DNA of 38,953 nucleotides from Pseudomonadaceae bacterium (GTDB lineage: Bacteria > Pseudomonadota > Gammaproteobacteria > Pseudomonadales > Pseudomonadaceae). The DNA lies in the NCBI GenBank assembly GCA_019747155.1, contig JAIERD010000345.1, positions 1-38,953 on the forward strand, given 5' to 3'. Position numbers and translations under genes: made by a program. Positions 25,062 through 33,870 of this stretch are shown here, in pieces (the first letter of the stretch is position 1; each line of letters starts with the position of its first letter). A model generated the notes under the pieces. The model saw nothing but the letters and a program-made list of their open reading frames with translations. It was not told where the DNA came from and did not search any database.

Positions 25062-25958
25062 ATGAACTTGTTTTTGTATGTGCTGACCGTACTGATCTGG
25101 GGCACCACCTGGATCGCCATCAAACTGCAAATTGGCCAGGTAGCCCTGGCCGCGTCCATCACCTATCGCTTTGCTCTGGCGGCGTTGGTGTTGTTTGTCG
25201 TGCTGTTGCTGAGCCGGCGTTTGCAGCGCCTCGACCGCCGCGCGCAACTGCTGTGCATGGCCCAGGGTTTGTGCCTGTTCAGCTTGAATTTTTTGTGTTT
25301 CTACACCGCCAGCCAGTGGATTCCCAGCGGTCTGATCGCCGTGGTGTTTTCCACCGCGACCCTGTGGAATGCCCTGAGTGCGCGCCTGGTGTTTCGCCGA
25401 CAGTTGGCGGCCAATGTGCTGGCCGGCGGCGGCTTGGGGCTGCTGGGGTTGGCCCTGTTGTTTTGGCCGGAGCTGGCGGGTCACAGCGCCAGCCCTGAAA
25501 CCTGGCTGGGCTTGGCCCTGGCGCTGCTCGGCACCCTGTGTTTTGCCGCCGGTAATCTGCTCTCCAGCCTGCAGCAACAGGCCGGTTTTCGACCGCTGAG
25601 CACCAACGCCTGGGGCATGTTCTACGGCGCATTGCTACTCGGCGGTTATTGCCTGGTCAGTGGCACGCCGCTGAACTTTGAGTGGAATCAGCGCTACGTC
25701 GGCTCGCTGTTGTACCTGGCAATTCCCGGTTCGGTGATTGGCTTTACCGCCTACCTGACCCTGGTCGGTCGCCTCGGCCAGGAACGCGCCGCCTATTGCA
25801 CCGTGCTGTTCCCGCTGGTGGCGCTGAATATCTCGGCAGTGCTGGAAGGCTATCAATGGACGCCGCTGGCGTTGGGCGGGCTGGTGCTGGTGATGCTGGG
25901 GAATCTGCTGGTGTTTCGTAAGCCCAAGAATCTGTCCAAGGTCTACTACGCTCGGTGA
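25062..25958 (+). CDS. EamA/DMT-family transporter
   Basis: The ATG at 25062 (MNLFLYVLTVLIWGTTWIAI) is chosen for its upstream AGGGAG and the normal EamA N-terminus; it gives 298 residues. Ten membrane segments form two EamA repeats, with the first starting in VLIWGTTWIAIKLQIG and the second in GNLLSSLQQQAGFRPLS. The C-terminus ends shortly after the last segment (LGGLVLVMLGNLLVF) in a basic tail. Proteins of this type export amino acids or small metabolites through the inner membrane; the substrate is unknown. The divergent AraC gene is the likely regulator. Confidence 0.9.
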   Translation: MNLFLYVLTVLIWGTTWIAIKLQIGQVALAASITYRFALAALVLFVVLLLSRRLQRLDRRAQLLCMAQGLCLFSLNFLCFYTASQWIPSGLIAVVFSTATLWNALSARLVFRRQLAANVLAGGGLGLLGLALLFWPELAGHSASPETWLGLALALLGTLCFAAGNLLSSLQQQAGFRPLSTNAWGMFYGALLLGGYCLVSGTPLNFEWNQRYVGSLLYLAIPGSVIGFTAYLTLVGRLGQERAAYCTVLFPLVALNISAVLEGYQWTPLALGGLVLVMLGNLLVFRKPKNLSKVYYAR

Positions 25959-26048
25959 TGCTGGGTTCAAGGTGGCTCTATCCGGCGCGTGTTGCAAAGG
26001 ACGTAACTTCTCGAGAAAGGGTTAGCCTTGACACGAGTGTTCTCTGCA

Positions 26049-26147
26049 CTGGCCAATCGCGGATAAATCCGCTCCTACAGGGTTGGCCAGCCGATGATAT
26101 TTCTCCTGGCGCCGGGTTTGTGTAGGAGCGGATTTATCCGCGAAGCA
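26049..26147 (+). repeat. REPIN-like unit, copy 1 of a 99-bp inverted pair
   Basis: Two facing copies of the GCGGATAAATCCGCTCCTAC element surround a short spacer. The whole 99 bp recurs in reverse complement at 29592-29690 with 91 identical positions by my count. The pair brackets the GGDEF-EAL gene. Confidence 0.85.
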
Positions 26148-26221
26148 AGCGTCAGTACACGGACAGTCGTGCAGGGACACAACCGTTGTTTTTCCCATAT
26201 ACATCCGAGAGCGGTGCGGAC

Positions 26222-26247
26222 GTAGGGTGGGCTTTAGCCCACCCTAC
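26222..26247. repeat. Single perfect palindrome GTAGGGTGGGCT..AGCCCACCCTAC
   Basis: Twelve-bp perfect arms around TT. It lies 45 nt past the stop of the minus-strand GGDEF-EAL gene and could fold in its 3' end, but it has no T tract. It belongs to the same family as the paired units at 29694, 36051 and 37771. Confidence 0.8.
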
Positions 26248-26292
26248 AAAAACGCAGCACAAACTGTTTGCGGCACCCGTCCGACCGGGTAT

Positions 26293-29200
26293 TCAAGCTG
26301 TTTGTGCCAACAGCTGGTTGGCGTAGTCCTGCGCCGGTAGCGGTCGGGAGAAGTAGTAGCCCTGCAGCTCATCGCACGCCAGGCGGTGCAGCAGTTCGGC
26401 CTGTTCGCAGGTTTCCACCCCTTCGGCGATGACCGATAAGTTCAGGCTGTGGCCGATGCCGATGATGGCGCTGACCAGCGGTGCGTCGTGGTCGGCGGCG
26501 CTGAGTTTGCTGATAAAGGAGCGGTCAATCTTCAGCTGATCGACCGGGAAACGGTGCAGATAAGACAGCGACGAGTAGCCGGTGCCAAAGTCGTCCAGGC
26601 TGATTTTAATGCCCAGCTGGCGCAGACCAATCAGGTTCAGGTAGACGGTTTCGCTCTCTTGCAGCAGCAGGCCTTCGGTGACCTCCAGTTGCAGTAACTG
26701 GGCCGGCAGCGCGAACTCTTCGAGCAGGGCTTGGACTTCTTGCAGCAGCAGCTCCCGGCCAAAATGCCCGGACGACAAATTGACCGCCACCGGCAGCGCC
26801 GGCACCTCGGCGTCCAGCCACTGGCGCAGTTGGCCGCAGGCTTGGCGCAGCACGTATTGGTCGATGCCCAGCATCAGGTTGCGCTGCTCGGCAAAGGGGA
26901 TGAATTTATCCGGCGGCACCTGCCCCTGGCCTTCGCGGTTCCAGCGGATCAACGCTTCGGCGCCGATAATGCGTTGGCTGGTGGCGCACACCTTGGGTTG
27001 GTAATACAGCTCGAACTCCTGTTGTTCGATGGCGTGGCGCAGCGCCACTTCCAGGCGCATGACCTCGGCGGCAATCTCGCCCATGTCGGCGGTGTAGCAC
27101 TGATAGTTGTTACGCCCGCGCGCCTTGGCGCGGTACATGGCGATATCGGCATTGCGCAGCAGGGTCTCGGCGTCGAGACCGTCGTCGGGGTACAGGCTGA
27201 TGCCGATGCTCGGGCTGATGGTGAAGCTGGCGTCCTGAATGTGCAGGGTGTCGGCCAGGGCCTGGATGATCTTGTCGGCGACCAGAATGGCCGATTCGCA
27301 GCCCTCAACGTGCGGCAGCAGCAAGACAAACTCATCACCGCCCAGGCGCGCCACGGTGTCGGATTTACGCACCAGGCTTTGCAGGGTACTGCCGACAAAC
27401 TGCAACAGCTCATCGCCGACGCTGTGGCCGAGGGTGTCGTTGATTTGCTTGAAGTGGTCGAGGTCAATAAACAGCAGCGCGCTCATCTGCGACTTACGCG
27501 CATTGCTCAACAGCGCCTGTTGCAAACGGTCGGTCAACAGCATGCGGTTGGCCAGCCCGGTGAGCGAGTCGTGGGTGGCCATGTGTAAAATCCGTTGTTC
27601 GGCCAGTTTGCGTTCGGTGATGTCGACCTGTACCCCCGTCAGGCGTGTCGGCTGGCCATTTTTATCCGCAGCAATATGGCAAATGCACGACAGGTAATGC
27701 ACCTCGCCATTGTCCCAGGTCAGGCCGTATTCAATTTCATAGCGCGCCTCGGGGCCGTAAATGCCTTCGCGAAACGCACGCATCATCCGCTCGCGATCGT
27801 CGCTGATGACCATGCTTAACCAGGTTTGCTCCGAGGCTTTGATGCTGAAAGGGGCCAGGCCATAGAGGCGAAAAGTCTGCGCGTCCCAGTAGGCTTTTTG
27901 GGTGTTCAGGTCGTACTCCCAAACCCCTAAGCCGGCGACCTCGGTAGCAATCGAGAGGCGATCGGATAAACGCAAACGCGCGGCCTCGGCGGCTTGGCGG
28001 TGTTGGATCTCCAGCTCCAGTTCATCGGCGCGGGCGGTGAGGGCTAAATCGCGGGCGCGGAGTTTTGCCACCATGTGGGCAAAGCTGTTGGCTAATTCGC
28101 CCAGCTCATCTTGACGCTTGCGGGGTAATTTAACGTTTAGTTCGCCGGCGGCAATTGACTGCACGGCGCTCTGTAACAAGCCCAATGGCTTGGCCACTTG
28201 GCGGCGAATAATCCAGGCCAGCAGCAACAGTTCAATGGCCAGCCCGACCAGCCCTGCGAGTAAAATTGCCCCGGCCGAAGCAAAGGCTTTTTTGGCCAGT
28301 TCGGCCTTGGGGTAAACGCTGATCGAGTACCAGTTTGGGCCCTGGATGCGGCCGATGCCTAAGTAGTAATCACCGTCGCTGGACTCCGCCACGGAGGGCC
28401 AGCTGGTGCTGGCGTAGGCCAGTTTTGCCGCGTCGTGCAGCAGTGGGTCGGCGAGCTTTTCAAGTTGCAGGCTGCCTTCGGAACTGTGGATTTTCTCCAT
28501 CAGCTGCGGGTGCACCAGCAGGCGATTTTTCTCGTCGATGATCAGGTTGTAACTGCCGTTGCTCTGCTGCTCGCTGGTGCGCTTTACCAGCGCTTCAATC
28601 GAGATGTCTTGCGAGACAGTGCCGACCCACTGACCGTCCTGATCGGCTGGGGTGATGGTGGAAAGCATCCAGATCGCGGCTTTATCGTCGAAATACACCT
28701 CGGTCCAGCTATTTAAGCGTTGCGGATTATTCTCTGGGGAGGAGTTGCGCACCGGTGGGTAATCAAAGTTATTGGTGTTGCTGTTGGACTCCTGGCCCCA
28801 ATTGACCGAGGGCGAGTACATGATCAGAGCGATGCCCGGCAGGTCGATATAGGCAGAGTAATAGCGCAGGGTCATCGGCGCGCCCCATTCGCGCAGCAGC
28901 TTGAAGGCCACCAGCACCTGGCGGCGAATCTCGGTGGTCAGCGTCACTTGGCTGCGGATGTAAATCGAGGGCAGATGCTGGTAGTCGTCGAGTTCCGGGC
29001 GGACCCGAATCAGCCCGTCGGGGTAGCGCACAAACCAATGCTCAAACTCGGCTTGTGGGTCTTGCTCGGCGGTTTGCTTGAGGCGCAACAGGTATTCGTC
29101 GCGCAATAAATAGGTGTTTTGCTGGGCTTGTACGAAGGTCTCGGAGTCCAGCGCGGTGCGCGCCGAGACTTGATTGCTCAGCGCCTCCAGGGCCTGTTTG

Positions 29201-29331
29201 CGCATACTGCTGATGCTGTACTCGTAGCTCAGCAAGGTGACCGCAATGATCGCCAGGGCAATCACCAGGCCGATCTGCACCTGAATGCGACGGGCCAGGC
29301 TCATGGAGCTGCGGTTAAGAAACTTCGGCAT
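26293..29331 (-). CDS. Membrane dCACHE-HAMP-PAS-GGDEF-EAL protein (c-di-GMP turnover)
   Basis: The start at 29331 (MPKFLNRSSMSLARRIQVQI) puts the first membrane segment near the N-terminus, giving 1012 residues; the track ORF adds 74 unlikely residues. Order: TM1 (about 18-36), large periplasmic sensor of dCACHE type (about 40-345), TM2 (about 354-376), HAMP, PAS (about 460-570), GGDEF (about 585-745) and EAL (about 765-1005). The diguanylate cyclase site GGDEF is intact near 663, with the inhibitory RxxD five residues before it (RKSDTVARL). The phosphodiesterase site is also intact (EALIRWNR, EVTEG, DDFGTGYSSL). Either or both activities are possible. It stands alone, bracketed by inverted REPINs. 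Confidence 0.92.
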   Translation of the reverse strand: MPKFLNRSSMSLARRIQVQIGLVIALAIIAVTLLSYEYSISSMRKQALEALSNQVSARTALDSETFVQAQQNTYLLRDEYLLRLKQTAEQDPQAEFEHWFVRYPDGLIRVRPELDDYQHLPSIYIRSQVTLTTEIRRQVLVAFKLLREWGAPMTLRYYSAYIDLPGIALIMYSPSVNWGQESNSNTNNFDYPPVRNSSPENNPQRLNSWTEVYFDDKAAIWMLSTITPADQDGQWVGTVSQDISIEALVKRTSEQQSNGSYNLIIDEKNRLLVHPQLMEKIHSSEGSLQLEKLADPLLHDAAKLAYASTSWPSVAESSDGDYYLGIGRIQGPNWYSISVYPKAELAKKAFASAGAILLAGLVGLAIELLLLAWIIRRQVAKPLGLLQSAVQSIAAGELNVKLPRKRQDELGELANSFAHMVAKLRARDLALTARADELELEIQHRQAAEAARLRLSDRLSIATEVAGLGVWEYDLNTQKAYWDAQTFRLYGLAPFSIKASEQTWLSMVISDDRERMMRAFREGIYGPEARYEIEYGLTWDNGEVHYLSCICHIAADKNGQPTRLTGVQVDITERKLAEQRILHMATHDSLTGLANRMLLTDRLQQALLSNARKSQMSALLFIDLDHFKQINDTLGHSVGDELLQFVGSTLQSLVRKSDTVARLGGDEFVLLLPHVEGCESAILVADKIIQALADTLHIQDASFTISPSIGISLYPDDGLDAETLLRNADIAMYRAKARGRNNYQCYTADMGEIAAEVMRLEVALRHAIEQQEFELYYQPKVCATSQRIIGAEALIRWNREGQGQVPPDKFIPFAEQRNLMLGIDQYVLRQACGQLRQWLDAEVPALPVAVNLSSGHFGRELLLQEVQALLEEFALPAQLLQLEVTEGLLLQESETVYLNLIGLRQLGIKISLDDFGTGYSSLSYLHRFPVDQLKIDRSFISKLSAADHDAPLVSAIIGIGHSLNLSVIAEGVETCEQAELLHRLACDELQGYYFSRPLPAQDYANQLLAQTA

Positions 29332-29591
29332 GCAAGGCGTCTCAGAGCGGTCAGTAATGAGCGGGCAAGTTGCTTGCCGCTGTCGGTAACTTAGCAGAGA
29401 TCGGGCCAATCTGTGTATGGGCCCAGGGTTGGTGCGTACTGCGCCTCGGTTATGACGATGGGAAATCAGAATAGGCCATGCGCTCGTTAACTGTTGCAAA
29501 AGGCTGGTTCCAAAGCCTTTGGTTTCTGAGCCAGATGAGTATGGGAAAAGCACCGGTTGTGGCCCGGCAGGATTATCAGCGTGCTCGCGCG

Positions 29592-29690
29592 TGCTTCGCG
29601 GATAAATCCGCTCCTACACAAGCCCAGCGTCTGTAACAATTTCATCGGCTGGCCAACCCTGTAGGAGCGGATTTATCCGCGATTGGCCAG
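29592..29690 (-). repeat. REPIN-like unit, copy 2 of a 99-bp inverted pair
   Basis: Reverse complement of 26049-26147. The first 49 and last 28 positions are identical and all eight differences fall in the middle 22. It could provide homology for inversion of the intervening 3.4 kb. Confidence 0.85.
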
Positions 29691-29693
29691 CTT

Positions 29694-29758
29694 GTAGGGT
29701 GGGCTTCAGCCCACCAAAATTCTTACGTTTTAATGCGGTGGGTTGAAGTCCACCCTAC
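29694..29758. repeat. Paired palindromic repeat, GTAGGGTGGGCT family
   Basis: GTAGGGTGGGCTTCAGCCCACC faces GGTGGGTTGAAGTCCACCCTAC across 21 nt, abutting the REPIN unit on its left. It lies just past the polB stop (29791), outside the coding region. Confidence 0.8.
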
Positions 29759-29790
29759 AAGCGCTTTCAACCCATAACGGGTAGATGACT

Positions 29791-32157
29791 TCAAAACAAT
29801 CCCAATTGCCCGCCGATTAAGGTGGCGAAGTCGTCGCCCACGAACGGCAATATAGCGTCTGCCACTGGCTGCAGTTGGCGCGTCAGATAATGGTCGTAGT
29901 CGACGGCGGCCGTGCGTACCTCCAAAGGCTCCGGGCCGGCGAGGGTGATTACATAGCTGATCCAGCCGCCGTTCTGATACTGACGCGGTCGGCCGTGGCG
30001 GTCGTTGTAGTCGTCGGCCAGGCGCGCGGCCCGCACATGGGGTGGCACGTTACGCTGGTAGTCGGCGAGCGTGCGGCGTAGACGCTTGCGGTAGATCAGC
30101 AAGTCGTCCAGCTCGCCGGCCAGGGTGCGGCTGACAAACTCGCGGATATAGGCCTGGTAAGGCTGGCGTTGGAAAATCAGCAAATACAGCTCGCGCTGAA
30201 ATTGCTGGGCCAGCGGCGACCAGTCGCTGCGCACCGTCTCTAGGCCCTTGTAGACCATCTCCTGACTGCCGTTGGGGCGGTTGACCAAGCCGGCGTAGCG
30301 CTTTTTGCTGCCTTGCTCGGCGCCGCGAATGGTCGGCATCAAAAAACGGCAGTAGTGGGTTTCAAATTGCAGTTCCAGGGCACTGTCCAGACCGAACTCA
30401 GCCTGCAAATGCTCGCGCCACCATTGGTTGACCTTGGCTACCAGCGCCCGGCCGATGCGCGCCGCGTCGTCCTCGCCATGGGCGTGTTTGAGCCAGACGA
30501 AGGTCGAGTCGGTATCGCCATAGATCACTCCATAGCCCTCGGCCTCGATCAGCTGGCGAGTGCGGTGCATGATTTCGTGGCCGCGCAGGGTGATGGAGGA
30601 GGCCAGGCGAGTGTCGAAAAAGCGGCAACCGCTGGAGCCGAGCACGCCGTAGAAGGCATTCATAATGATCTTCAGCGCCTGCGAGAGCGGCGCGTTGCGC
30701 TCGCGTTTGGCGGTCTCGCGGCCCTGCCAGACCCGCTCGATAATCGCCGGCAAACAATGCTGGCTACGGGAAAACCGCGCGCCGCGAAAACCTGGCACCG
30801 AGTGCTCGTCGTCCGGCTGGCGCAGGCCCTCGACGAGCCCCACCGGGTCGATCAGAAAGGTGCGGATAATCGAGGGGTAGAGGCTCTTGTAGTCGAGCAC
30901 CAAGACCGATTCGTACAGGCCGGGTTGGGAGTCCATCACAAAGCCGCCGGGGCTGTTCTGCGGTGGTTTCTCGCCGAGGTTCGGCGCGACGAAGCCCTGG
31001 CGGTGCATCAGCGGTATATACAGGTGGGTAAAGGCCGCCACCGAACCGCCGCTGCGGTCGGCCGGCAGCCCGGTGACGGTGGCGCGCTCCAGCAGGAAGG
31101 TAAGGATTTCGGTCTTGGCGAAAACCCGTGTGACCAGCTCGCAGTCCTTGAGGTTGTAACGGGCAAGGGCCGGTTTATCCTCGACGAACATGCGGTCGAT
31201 TTCGTCCATGCGCTGGTAGGGCGTGGCGATGTCCTTGCCCTCGCCGAGCAGGGTCTGGGCGACGTTTTCTAGGCTGAACGAGGGGAAACTCCAAGTCGCC
31301 TCGCGCAGCGCCTCGATGCCATCGATCAGCAAACGCCCGGCGGCAGACGCGAAGTAATGCTGCTTGCGGGTGCCGTGCTCGCGCCACTGCATCTCCTCGC
31401 CGTCACGGCCCAGGCGCAACGGGATGGCCAGCCGCCGGGCATGTTCGTGCAGCACGCGCAGATCGAACTGCACCAGATTCCAGCCGATGATCGCATCCGG
31501 GTCATGCTCGGCTAGCCACTGGTTGAGTTTGAGCAAGAGTTCTTGGCGACTGTCGCAATACTCCAACTGAAAGTTCTCGGCCGCCTCCTGGCCGTTGCTA
31601 CGCCCAAGCATATACACCTGACGCTGGCCGCAGCCTTCGATTGCGATGGAATACAGCTCGCCAAAGGCGTTGGTTTCGATGTCCAGCGAGGCCAGCTTGA
31701 GCTTTGGGCGGTAGTCCGGCGCCGGCTTGATCTGCGCCTCCAGCAGCAGGCCGTTGGCGTCTGGTGTGCCGGTAAAGCTCACCGGCGCGGTAATAAAACG
31801 CTCCATCAGGTAGCGCTCGGGCGGGCGGATATCGGCCTCATAAACATCGACGCCGGCGCGGCGTAGGCGCTTGTCGAGGTCGATTAACTGCCGATGTTGC
31901 TGGCAATACAGGCCCAGCACCGGCCGCTGTTGAAAGTCGCGCAGCCCCAATGCGCGCAGCTCAATGCCCGGCTCAGCGACCAGCAGCGCCTCGGCCTCGG
32001 CCCGCTGCGCAGCCGGAATAAAGGCCACCGAGGGTTGCACGGGCAGGCGGATATGCCGCGGTCCATCATCGGTCGCTAGCCAAAACTCGATCTGCGTCCC
32101 CGCCGGCGTATCCCGCCAATGCCGGGTCAGGACAAAACCCTGCTGTAACTCCACCAC
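29791..32157 (-). CDS. polB: DNA polymerase II (family B)
   Basis: PolB is a damage-inducible replicative-type repair polymerase with proofreading. The 788-residue product is full length for the Pseudomonas enzyme. The exonuclease site DIETN is near residue 158 ([13 protein letters not shown]). The polymerase motifs are [13 protein letters not shown] (about 430) and [11 protein letters not shown] (about 546). The C-terminus ends in QLGLF, the peptide that binds the beta sliding clamp. I looked for a LexA box (CTG-N10-CAG) in the 132 nt upstream and found none, so SOS control is not supported here. The upstream neighbour is a divergent toxin-antitoxin module. Confidence 0.96.
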   Translation of the reverse strand: MVELQQGFVLTRHWRDTPAGTQIEFWLATDDGPRHIRLPVQPSVAFIPAAQRAEAEALLVAEPGIELRALGLRDFQQRPVLGLYCQQHRQLIDLDKRLRRAGVDVYEADIRPPERYLMERFITAPVSFTGTPDANGLLLEAQIKPAPDYRPKLKLASLDIETNAFGELYSIAIEGCGQRQVYMLGRSNGQEAAENFQLEYCDSRQELLLKLNQWLAEHDPDAIIGWNLVQFDLRVLHEHARRLAIPLRLGRDGEEMQWREHGTRKQHYFASAAGRLLIDGIEALREATWSFPSFSLENVAQTLLGEGKDIATPYQRMDEIDRMFVEDKPALARYNLKDCELVTRVFAKTEILTFLLERATVTGLPADRSGGSVAAFTHLYIPLMHRQGFVAPNLGEKPPQNSPGGFVMDSQPGLYESVLVLDYKSLYPSIIRTFLIDPVGLVEGLRQPDDEHSVPGFRGARFSRSQHCLPAIIERVWQGRETAKRERNAPLSQALKIIMNAFYGVLGSSGCRFFDTRLASSITLRGHEIMHRTRQLIEAEGYGVIYGDTDSTFVWLKHAHGEDDAARIGRALVAKVNQWWREHLQAEFGLDSALELQFETHYCRFLMPTIRGAEQGSKKRYAGLVNRPNGSQEMVYKGLETVRSDWSPLAQQFQRELYLLIFQRQPYQAYIREFVSRTLAGELDDLLIYRKRLRRTLADYQRNVPPHVRAARLADDYNDRHGRPRQYQNGGWISYVITLAGPEPLEVRTAAVDYDHYLTRQLQPVADAILPFVGDDFATLIGGQLGLF

Positions 32158-32255
32158 TGCAACCCCAAGGCTTACATCAGGGTGCGATTGTACGTGGCAT
32201 TGGTTGGGGATGATTGGTCGTGCTTACGCATCAATGCTGCGGTGTCATTGCATGG

Positions 32256-32283
32256 TTGTAATCTGTCTCCAGTTGGATACACT
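32256..32283 (+). promoter_or_regulatory. Promoter of the toxin-antitoxin module
   Basis: TTGTAA and TACACT are spaced by 16 nt. The expected transcription start falls at or next to the A of the toxin ATG (32290), so the transcript may be leaderless. An inverted repeat CAATG-N9-CATTG (32232-32250) lies just upstream and could be an autoregulatory site. Confidence 0.5.
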
Positions 32284-32289
32284 GCAGGC

Positions 32290-32583
32290 ATGAATGTAAT
32301 TCAGCAAACCGACACCTTTAGCCGTTGGCTCAGGGCGCTGCGTGACCTGCAAGCCAAGGCGGGCATTCTGCGGCGGCTTAGTCGCGCCCATGCGGGAAAT
32401 TTGGGTGATGTGAAGTCTGTCGGCGATGGCGTGTCGGAAATGCGCGTCGATATTGGACCGGGCTATCGACTGTATTTCACCCGACGCGGCGATGCGCTGA
32501 TTTTACTCTTGTGTGGCGGCGACAAGTCGTCCCAGGCACGCGACATTACGCTGGCCAAGCAGCTGGCAGGAGAGCTTGAATGA
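32290..32583 (+). CDS. RelE/ParE-superfamily (HigB/Gp49-like) toxin
   Basis: The start at 32290 (MNVIQQTDTFSRWLRALRDL) is chosen over the track ORF because it matches the family N-terminus; the product is 97 residues. The conserved core is GPGYRLYFTRRGDALILLLC followed by GGDKSSQARDITLAKQLA, typical of the addiction-module killer group that pairs with a helix-turn-helix antidote. These toxins usually cleave mRNA on the ribosome, stopping growth when the antitoxin is lost. The toxin gene comes first, as in higBA-like modules, and overlaps the antitoxin gene by 4 nt. No Shine-Dalgarno of normal spacing is seen. Confidence 0.9.
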   Translation: MNVIQQTDTFSRWLRALRDLQAKAGILRRLSRAHAGNLGDVKSVGDGVSEMRVDIGPGYRLYFTRRGDALILLLCGGDKSSQARDITLAKQLAGELE

Positions 32584-32870
32584 AACCCGTGATCACTGAG
32601 TTTGATCCGTCCGATTACCTCGACAGCGACGCAATGATTGCCGAGTACCTGTCTCAGGTGCTGGCTGCAGGTGACAGCGATGAACTGATTCGCGCCGTGG
32701 GCCATGTCGCCAAGGCGCGTGGCATGGCACAGATAGCCAAGGATTCGGGGCTGGGCCGGGCCAGCCTCTACAAAGCCTTCGCCCCCGGCGCTAAGCCGCG
32801 CTTTGACACCGTGGTCAAGGTGCTGCACGCGCTGGGTGTTGAACTGCATGCCCAGCCGGTGCATGGCTGA
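32580..32870 (+). CDS. HTH addiction-module antidote protein
   Basis: The 96-residue product is the partner of the upstream toxin. It begins MKPVITEFDPSDYLDSDAMI, the toxin-binding N-terminal part, and carries a helix-turn-helix in MAQIAKDSGLGRASLYKAFA, followed by FDTVVKVLHALGVEL. It should neutralise the toxin by direct binding and repress the module promoter. The ATG overlaps the toxin stop (ATGA). Family known as putative addiction-module antidote proteins, often coded after a Gp49-like toxin. Confidence 0.9.
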   Translation: MKPVITEFDPSDYLDSDAMIAEYLSQVLAAGDSDELIRAVGHVAKARGMAQIAKDSGLGRASLYKAFAPGAKPRFDTVVKVLHALGVELHAQPVHG

Positions 32871-32940
32871 GATGATGTTTTGCTTTTGCGAAGACAATAA
32901 GCAAAGAGCAAGACCAGCTCCATCTCAGGAAATACCCGTG

Positions 32941-33807
32941 CTACCTTGCTTTTTGCGGCATGCCCCTTGAATTGTTAGCGTGTGTTAATTGGAGAACAGA
33001 AATGTCTGCTCCAATTTCGTTGATGAGTGCAGGGATTGTCACGAGTTGACTGTGATGTAATTTGTCAGTCGTTTTGACCTCAACAAACCGCAGGCGGTCA
33101 TCTTTAATTAGTGTCAAGTCAGGCCATCCATTACGATGCGAATGGTCAGTAGATATCCAGTGGGCTAGCTTTTCAAAGTGCTCTTTTGGAACTGCATCGA
33201 ACAAGGCCTCCGCGAAATCTAGACTTAGTCCGGGATACCACTCTTGAGTCATGTTGTAAGAGATTATCTCTGAGAAGGCCGCCAGATACTCAGTTTTGGT
33301 CGTTTTTACAATTCGCTTGAAGACCCCTTCTAGGCGTGATTTTTCTATGTGCGATAGAACAACCACACCCTTGAGGCAGGCGTCTTCGCGTGCATCAATG
33401 CAGGTATTGTAAAAAATGCTGTTCCTTTCTAGCTCATCAAGACATAGAGCCTTTATCGCCGCGCCGAATCCACCTCCCTCGCAGTAGCTACCGATGTACC
33501 CTTGTTGGGCAAACCAGAAATGGGCATATTTCTCCGGGTGTGACGTTGACTCCCAAAGTAGGGTGCTGTGGGTGATCGCTATGGAGTTGCATTGTTTCTT
33601 CAGCGGTAGACTCTGTATCGCCGTAATCCTTCCAAGTGTCGTGAGGCGAGCGTCTTCGTCTACGAGCCCTCGCGCAGCTAATGCCTTAACCATAGCCGTG
33701 CTCACCTTTGATAGTGCGTGGGCTTCGTGCAAACCCCGTAAGGCTTTGAGCATATTTATGGATAATTGTTTGCTCATCTTTAGTGTGTTGCCCTTAGTGT
33801 TAACCAT
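32941..33807 (-). CDS. VRR-NUC domain protein (putative nuclease)
   Basis: The C-terminal 60 residues match the VRR-NUC nuclease fold of the PD-(D/E)xK superfamily found in FAN1 and phage or restriction-like nucleases: NGWPDLTLIKDDRLRFVEVK, with Asp230, Glu243 and Lys245 as the likely catalytic set, then Gln in HHSQL and the helix IPALINEIGADI. The N-terminal 220 residues I do not recognise; they begin with a small helical, possibly DNA-binding, segment. The start may be 33807 or the ATG at 33777 (MSKQLSINML); neither has a strong Shine-Dalgarno. Base composition is AT-richer than the genome, suggesting transfer. It follows the membrane-protein gene by 63 nt. Defence or repair are both possible. 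Confidence 0.8.
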   Translation of the reverse strand: MVNTKGNTLKMSKQLSINMLKALRGLHEAHALSKVSTAMVKALAARGLVDEDARLTTLGRITAIQSLPLKKQCNSIAITHSTLLWESTSHPEKYAHFWFAQQGYIGSYCEGGGFGAAIKALCLDELERNSIFYNTCIDAREDACLKGVVVLSHIEKSRLEGVFKRIVKTTKTEYLAAFSEIISYNMTQEWYPGLSLDFAEALFDAVPKEHFEKLAHWISTDHSHRNGWPDLTLIKDDRLRFVEVKTTDKLHHSQLVTIPALINEIGADISVLQLTHANNSRGMPQKAR

Positions 33808-33870
33808 TAAGTTAACGCTTGAGTAAAGGGGTCGGGAAAAAGTGTGTGTGTTTGCCGATTTTTTACTAGA

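Larger units (their letters stand above)
25959..26292. other. Intergenic stretch between eamA-like gene and the GGDEF-EAL gene
   Basis: It holds no gene. It contains one 99-bp REPIN-like unit and a separate perfect 12-bp-arm palindrome. Short ORFs here read across the repeats and are not believable. Confidence 0.6.
29332..29790. other. Intergenic stretch upstream of the GGDEF-EAL gene
   Basis: No independent gene is visible; the track ORF that continues into it is only the upstream extension of the GGDEF-EAL frame. It contains the second 99-bp REPIN-like unit (29592-29690) and, next to it, a unit of the GTAGGGTGGGCT family. Confidence 0.6.

Noticed and set aside
26049-26247. CRISPR-like array formed by the repeated palindromes
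   Set aside because: Units are few, face each other as inverted pairs and have unequal spacers; they are REPIN-like.
30313-31272. Plus-strand ORF of 319 codons opposite polB
   Set aside because: Shadow of polB, whose catalytic motifs are complete on the minus strand.
32158-32289. LexA/SOS box upstream of polB
   Set aside because: I looked for CTG-N10-CAG and variants; CTGTCTCCAGTTGG does not complete the palindrome.
32879-32905. TTTGCTT..AAGCAAA hairpin after the antitoxin as a terminator
   Set aside because: Weak AT stem with no T tract after it; not enough support.
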